From assembly GCF_030651185.1 (NCBI RefSeq), contig NZ_JAUSCJ010000039.1, forward strand, positions 62,001 to 126,000: DNA of 64,000 nt, written 5' to 3'. The stretch is from Phenylobacterium sp. (GTDB lineage Bacteria; Pseudomonadota; Alphaproteobacteria; Caulobacterales; Caulobacteraceae). The position numbers were made by a program, and so were the translations under genes. This document shows positions 59,923 to 64,000 of the stretch, one piece after another. The notes below the pieces were generated by a model. The model was not told where the DNA came from and did no database searches. It saw nothing but the letters and a program-made list of their open reading frames with translations. Numbering within the stretch: position 1 is the first letter of the stretch; each line of letters begins with the position of its first letter.

Positions 59923-60906
59923 ATGCGCAAAGCGGATCTTGGTCTTTTGGGGCCCGTCAGCCGGCTGACGCTGGGCGGGGGTGGCCTTGGGGCGATCTGG
60001 GGTGAGACCAGTGCCGATGAGGCGGTGAAAACCCTGCACGCGGCCATCGACGCCGGCATCGACCTGATCGACACCGCCCCGAGTTACGGCAATTGCGAAG
60101 CGGTGATCGCTTCGGCGTTTGGCGGGATATTGCCGGCCGGGGTTCGTATCACCACCAAATGCCAGTTGGGCGAACCGGACAGGGGAACCGCCGCCGCCAT
60201 TCTTGAGGCATCGCTGGACGCCAGCCTGGCGGGCATGGGGCTGGAGCGGGTCGATGTCCTCTTCCTGCACAGCAATATCTGCGAGGACGACGCGGTCTAT
60301 GCCTTCGGCAATGAGTTCCGCGGCCGGTTCGCCACGCCCTGGTCACTCTACGTCGAAGAGGTGATCCCGGCCTTTGAGGACCTGAAGCGGCGCGGCCGGA
60401 TTGGGGCCTGGGGGATCACCGGAGTGGGTATTCCCGAGACGATCATCAGGGCCCTGTCGCATGAGCAAAGGCCGGACCTGGTCCAGGTGATCACCAACCT
60501 GATGGATTCCGCCGGTGCCATCCGCAGGTTCGCCGAGCCTGCCCGTCCTCGTGACATTCTCGCTGAAGCCGTCGCCCGGGATGTCGCGGTCATGGGCATC
60601 CGCGCCGTCCAGGCCGGGGCCCTGACCAGCGCCATTGATCGATCTTTGAAGGATAGCCACCCGGAGATGGCCGACTATCACCGGGCAGCCTCCTATCGCG
60701 CCCTGTGCGCGGCGGAGGGGCTGGACGCCGCCATGGTCGCCCATCGCTATGCCCTCGACATGGACGGCGTGGCGACGGTGGTGCTGGGCGTGAAGAACCG
60801 GGCTGAACTCGAGCAGTGCCTGGAGGCCGAGGCCCAGGGGCCACTGCCGACCGACCTGCGGGATCGGATCGACGCCCTGGGTCTGCGTCAGCCCGCCCCC
60901 ACCTAG
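59923..60906 (+). CDS. Aldo/keto reductase
   Basis: 327 aa (beta/alpha)8 oxidoreductase. The catalytic tetrad is visible: Asp and Tyr in DLIDTAPSYG, Lys in TTKCQLG, His in VLFLHSN. NAD(P)H-dependent reduction of aldehydes is likely; the substrate is unknown. GGAGAGAAGG precedes the ATG. It lies between IS6 copy C and the integrase remnant; nothing links it to the curli genes. The 190 bases before it show no clear gene. Confidence 0.88.
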   Translation: MRKADLGLLGPVSRLTLGGGGLGAIWGETSADEAVKTLHAAIDAGIDLIDTAPSYGNCEAVIASAFGGILPAGVRITTKCQLGEPDRGTAAAILEASLDASLAGMGLERVDVLFLHSNICEDDAVYAFGNEFRGRFATPWSLYVEEVIPAFEDLKRRGRIGAWGITGVGIPETIIRALSHEQRPDLVQVITNLMDSAGAIRRFAEPARPRDILAEAVARDVAVMGIRAVQAGALTSAIDRSLKDSHPEMADYHRAASYRALCAAEGLDAAMVAHRYALDMDGVATVVLGVKNRAELEQCLEAEAQGPLPTDLRDRIDALGLRQPAPT

Positions 60907-60957
60907 CCGGGGGCAGCCTCTGCCGTATCCGCGTAGCCGGCGTAGCTGTGTTTGAGC

Positions 60958-61405
60958 GGTGCTGTCAGTTTATTCGGGTCAGCGCCGCTCGGACATTGTC
61001 CGAATGGGTCGTCAGCACTTGGAAGACCGAGCCTTGAATGTGCGGCAGCAAAAGACGGGCGCGCAGCTCGCCATCCCAATTCACCCCAAATTGCGGGCCG
61101 AGTTAGATCATCTTCCGTCGGCTAGCCTTACCTTCCTAATGACCGCTCAGGGAAAACCCTTCAGCCCTGTAGGTTTTTCGAACTGGTTCTCTGACTGTGC
61201 TCGAAAGGCGGGGCTTCCCTCGAATTCTAGTCCTCATGGCCTTCGGAAGGCTGCGGCGCGGCGACTGGCAGAAGCTGGCTGCAGTGTCTTCGAGATCGCA
61301 TCCATCACAGGTCACGCTAGCCTGAAAGAAGTGGAACGGTACACGAAGAGCGCCCAGCAAAAACTTCTCGCTCGTTCCGCGATGTCGGCGCTTGGGCACG
61401 GATAG
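60958..61405 (+). pseudogene. Tyrosine recombinase catalytic domain truncated at an IS6 end
   Basis: The frame opens inside GGTGCTGTCAGTTTA (60958-60972), identical to the first 15 bases of IS6 copy B, and continues SGQRRSDIVRMGRQH (Arg), QQKTGAQLAI (Lys), PHGLRKAAARRL (His-Arg), [14 protein letters not shown] (His, Tyr). The whole catalytic set is present but the N-terminal core-binding domain (about 200 residues) is missing. It points towards tRNA-Arg, as island integrases do. Confidence 0.85.
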
Positions 61406-61478
61406 AGAACAAAAAGTGTCAAACCGGGCTGTCAAACCTTGCGGAAAACGTTGTCCAGCAAGGGTTTGCACAGTGTCA

Positions 61479-61555
61479 TGGCGGCCCGGGAGGGACTCGA
61501 ACCCCCGACCTTCGCTTTAGGAAAGCGCTGCTCTATCCTGCTGAGCTACCGGGCC
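61479..61555 (-). tRNA. tRNA-Arg (CCT)
   Basis: Cloverleaf on the minus strand: acceptor GGCCCGG/CCGGGCC, D-arm AGCTC...GAGC, anticodon loop TTCCTAA (anticodon CCT), T-arm GGGGGTTCGAGTCCC, and an encoded CCA (61481-61479). 77 nt. The 3' end faces the truncated recombinase, 73 bases away, a classic integration target arrangement. Confidence 0.95.
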
Positions 61556-61608
61556 AGACCGGTGGGGTGATAGCGCAACCGCGCATGGCGGCGAAAGGGA
61601 AGATGCGA

Positions 61609-62910
61609 ATGGGGGCTCTGCGCCATTTCCGGCTGCTCTATGTCCAGGTGCTCATCGGCATCGCGCTTGGCGTGCTGGTGGGCTGGCTGTGGCCCGAGAT
61701 CGGCGTGCAACTCAAGCCCCTGGGCGACGCCTTCATCAAGCTGATCAAGATGGCCATCGCCCCGGTGATCTTCTGCACCATCGCCGCCGGGATGGCGCGG
61801 ATGAGCGACATCAAGGCCTTTGGCCGGCTGGGCGCCAAGACGCTGATCTACTTCGAAGTGGTCTCCACCATCGCCCTGGTCATCGGGCTGGTGGTGGGCA
61901 AGCTGGTTCAGCCCGGCGTCGGCTTCAATGTCGATCCGGCCAGCCTCGATCCGAAGATCGCCGCCGACTATGTCGAAAAGGCCCACCACAGCCCCGACAT
62001 GGTCACCTACCTGCTGAACCTGATCCCGGACACCTTCTTCGGGGCCTTCGCCGACGGGCAGTTGCTGCAGGTGCTGGTGATCGCGGTGATCACCGGCCTG
62101 GCCTGCACCCGGCTGGGCGAGTTCGGCGACAAGGTGGCCGGCGCCCTGGAGGACATTTCCAAGGTCTTCTTCTCCATCATTCAGATCGTGGTGAAGCTGG
62201 CGCCGATCGGCGCCTTCGGGGCCATGGGCTTCACGATCGGCAAGTACGGGATCGCCGCGCTCGTGAAACTGGCCGCCCTGGTGGGGACCTTCTACCTCAC
62301 CAGCCTGCTGTTCGTGCTTGTGGTGCTGGGCCTGATCGCCTGGATGTCCGGGTTCTCGATCCTGAAGTTCCTGGCCTATATCCGCGAGGAACTGCTGATC
62401 GTGCTGGGGACCTCGTCCTCGGAATCGGTGCTGCCGCAGATGATCGACAAGATGCAGCGGCTGGGCGCCGGCAAGACCACGGCGGGCCTGGTGATCCCGG
62501 CGGGCTACAGCTTCAATCTCGACGGCACCAACATCTACATGACGCTGGCCACCCTGTTCCTGGCCCAGGCCACCAACACCCACATCACGCTCACCCAGGA
62601 ACTGACCCTGCTGGGGGTGGCGATGCTGACCTCGAAGGGCGCCAGCGGCGTCACCGGTGCGGGCTTTATCACCCTGGCGGCCACCCTGGCGGTGATCCCG
62701 GATATTCCCATCGCCGCCCTGGCCCTGCTGGTGGGGGTCGACCGGTTCATGAGCGAGTGCCGGGCGCTGACCAACCTGGTGGGCAACGGCGTCGCGACGC
62801 TTGTGGTGGCGCGATGGGACGGGGACCTCGACCGAGAGGTGCTGGCGGCGGAGCTGGCGCGTGGTCCGCGTTCAGTGACCACCGAGCCCGTCGCCGCGCC
62901 GGCCGACTAG
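61609..62910 (+). CDS. Dicarboxylate/amino acid:cation symporter, DctA type
   Basis: 433 aa from ATG 61609 (GGGAAG six bases upstream; GTG 61567 and ATGs 61585 and 61603 are in frame). About eight membrane helices plus two hairpins. Family motifs are [17 protein letters not shown] (hairpin 1), [20 protein letters not shown] and [14 protein letters not shown]. It takes up C4-dicarboxylates or glutamate with H+/Na+. It is on the core side of the tRNA. Confidence 0.93.
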   Translation: MGALRHFRLLYVQVLIGIALGVLVGWLWPEIGVQLKPLGDAFIKLIKMAIAPVIFCTIAAGMARMSDIKAFGRLGAKTLIYFEVVSTIALVIGLVVGKLVQPGVGFNVDPASLDPKIAADYVEKAHHSPDMVTYLLNLIPDTFFGAFADGQLLQVLVIAVITGLACTRLGEFGDKVAGALEDISKVFFSIIQIVVKLAPIGAFGAMGFTIGKYGIAALVKLAALVGTFYLTSLLFVLVVLGLIAWMSGFSILKFLAYIREELLIVLGTSSSESVLPQMIDKMQRLGAGKTTAGLVIPAGYSFNLDGTNIYMTLATLFLAQATNTHITLTQELTLLGVAMLTSKGASGVTGAGFITLAATLAVIPDIPIAALALLVGVDRFMSECRALTNLVGNGVATLVVARWDGDLDREVLAAELARGPRSVTTEPVAAPAD

Positions 62911-62922
62911 GCGCGGGCCGGC

Positions 62923-63318
62923 CTATCCGGCCGATCGCCGTCCAGGGCGGCGAGGGACCTCGCGCTCCAGGGCGACGGCGGCAAAGGGCTCGCCGGCGGG
63001 GGTCAGCAACGGAAAGACCTCGATCTCGCACCGATAGGCCTCGCCTGACTTGCGGTAGTTTACCACCGTCATTCGCTGCGGTTGCCCGGCGCGCAGCGCC
63101 CGGGCCAACCGCTTCCTCGCCGCCAGGCTGGTGGCAGGGCCCTGGAGCATTCGTGGGTTCTCGCCGATGACTTCATGGGCGGCGTAGCCGGTCATGCGTT
63201 CGAAGGCCGCGTTCACATAGAGGATGCGCGGGCCTGGCGCCGTCAGCTCACCATCCGTCACCACAACCGCAAGTTCGGCGTCGCCGATCAGGGCGGAAAT
63301 CAGTGGTATCAGGGACAT
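62923..63318 (-). CDS. Single PAS domain protein, LOV-like without the photoactive cysteine
   Basis: 131 aa from ATG 63318. One PAS/LOV-like domain: VVTDGELTAPGPRILYVNAA, FERMTGYAAHEVIGENPRML, then NYRKSGEAYRCEIEVFPL. The LOV motif G-x-N-C-R-F-L-Q reads GENPRMLQ, so the cysteine that forms the flavin adduct is proline. No output domain is attached. Convergent with dctA, 12 bases apart. Confidence 0.8.
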   Translation of the reverse strand: MSLIPLISALIGDAELAVVVTDGELTAPGPRILYVNAAFERMTGYAAHEVIGENPRMLQGPATSLAARKRLARALRAGQPQRMTVVNYRKSGEAYRCEIEVFPLLTPAGEPFAAVALEREVPRRPGRRSAG

Positions 63319-63566
63319 AGGGTTGGCAGTCCAGAGGGCGGGGCTTGCAAGTCGGTCGCGCAGTGCTCGTCTAAGTGGGCTTCTCGCAGGACGCAATTAG
63401 GCTTTGGTTAGCCGCGTCAAAGTGCGCAGGGGCCAGGCGCGACGGGCTGGAGGCGGTCCTCGCCGCCGCCGCCGCGCGGCGGGAAGGGTCAATTAGGAAT
63501 GTGTTAGAGACTTGAGTGCGATGGGATGTCGCACTTGGTTTGAATGGTAAAGCGGAGTGGAGACGG

Positions 63567-64000
63567 ATGCTGTTTAGTGGTCGTGCTCAAGCCAAGGCGC
63601 TTGACGCGCAGCGTGTCCGGGAGCTCGAGGCCCAGATCAACGCGATGGAACGCTCGCAGGCGGTGATCGAGTTCAAGCTCGATGGCACGATCCTCCGGGC
63701 CAATCCCAATTTCCTCAACGCCCTGGGCTATACGGCGGCCGAGATCGAGGGGCGCCACCACAGCATGTTCGTGCCTGCCGACCAGCGGGACGGCGCGGCC
63801 TATCGCGACTTCTGGCGCGATCTGAACAAGGGCGAATTCATCGCCGCCAAGTTCCAGCGGGTCGGCAAGGGCGGCAAGGTGTGCTGGATCCAGGCGTCCT
63901 ACAATCCGGTGCTGGACGAGACCGGACGTCCCTACAAGGTCATCAAGTTCGCCACGGACGTCACCGAGGTCGAGCTGGAGCGGTCCCGCAACGAGGCCGA
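63567..64000 (+). CDS. PAS-domain sensory protein, probably chemoreceptor (3' truncated by window)
   Basis: The 144 residues visible start with MLFSGRAQAKALDAQRVREL and a PAS domain: VIEFKLDGTILRANPNFLNA, LGYTAAEIEGRHHSMFVPAD, VIKFATDVTEVELERSRNEA. This leader is characteristic of Aer-like soluble methyl-accepting chemotaxis proteins with one or two PAS domains. The signalling domain lies beyond the window. ATG 63567 has GGAG upstream. The 248-base gap before it shows only a short inverted repeat, GTGCGA/TCGCAC (63516-63534). Confidence 0.75.
   Translation, partial: MLFSGRAQAKALDAQRVRELEAQINAMERSQAVIEFKLDGTILRANPNFLNALGYTAAEIEGRHHSMFVPADQRDGAAYRDFWRDLNKGEFIAAKFQRVGKGGKVCWIQASYNPVLDETGRPYKVIKFATDVTEVELERSRNEA

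Overview
The window is GC-rich, densely packed DNA with long antisense shadow ORFs. Gene content (UrcA family protein, TonB-dependent receptor, complete C-P lyase pathway, Nar nitrate reductase with O2-independent ubiquinone genes, curli genes, tRNA-Arg(CCT) with encoded CCA) points to an alphaproteobacterium, most likely Caulobacterales (Phenylobacterium-like). The genus is an inference; no rRNA is present.

Region 1 (1-22.3 kb) is a nitrate-respiration block. It starts with a truncated nnrS, then moaA, then a minus-strand FNR-family regulator that lacks Fe-S cysteines (NarR-like). The intergenic region behind it carries two perfect and one near-perfect FNR-type boxes. A single tightly spaced plus-strand operon follows: narK1-narK2-narG-narH-narJ-narI, a parvulin-type PPIase, a porin, a hemerythrin, a beta-carbonic anhydrase-like protein and mobA. 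On the minus strand lie ubiT-ubiU-ubiV (anaerobic ubiquinone hydroxylation) with a DadA-like FAD enzyme, and a separate FAD-linked (lactate/glycolate-type) dehydrogenase. Both minus-strand units have FNR-like boxes upstream. Together these supply substrate uptake, enzyme, cofactor (Moco) and quinone for anaerobic nitrate respiration.

Region 2 (22.4-42.3 kb): an UrcA protein and a TetR regulator, then a complete phosphonate system. It contains two PhnD binding proteins, two PhnE permeases, PhnC, a hexapeptide acyltransferase and PhnN on the plus strand. PhnG-H-I-J-K-L-M plus a DUF1045 2H-phosphoesterase are on the minus strand. A divergent phnF operon carries a second PhnM and an EEP-family phosphodiesterase, and a PfkB kinase sits inside the cluster. 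No phnP is visible. A TonB-dependent receptor follows, and beyond it lies the fossil C-terminus of another one.

Region 3 (42.4-61.5 kb) is an accessory island ending at tRNA-Arg(CCT), next to a tyrosine recombinase that has lost its N-terminal domain. It holds IS21-, IS30- and IS6-type remnants, three IS6-family transposase copies in one orientation, a GFA protein, a cyanovirin-homology protein with three 80-residue repeats, a GT8 glycosyltransferase and a curli locus. The curli locus has four curlin-repeat proteins, CsgF, a CsgG fused to a C-terminal SPOR domain, an unknown secreted protein and a LuxR-type regulator. Two tandem paralogous regulators, each with two winged-helix-like segments, sit ahead of csgF; a conserved ~88-bp palindromic element precedes the second regulator and csgF. 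This regulator/element pair and the CsgG-SPOR fusion are the best candidates for something undescribed.

Region 4 (61.6-64 kb) is core-like: a DctA-type symporter, a LOV-like PAS protein lacking the photoactive cysteine, and the start of a PAS-containing sensory protein cut by the window end.
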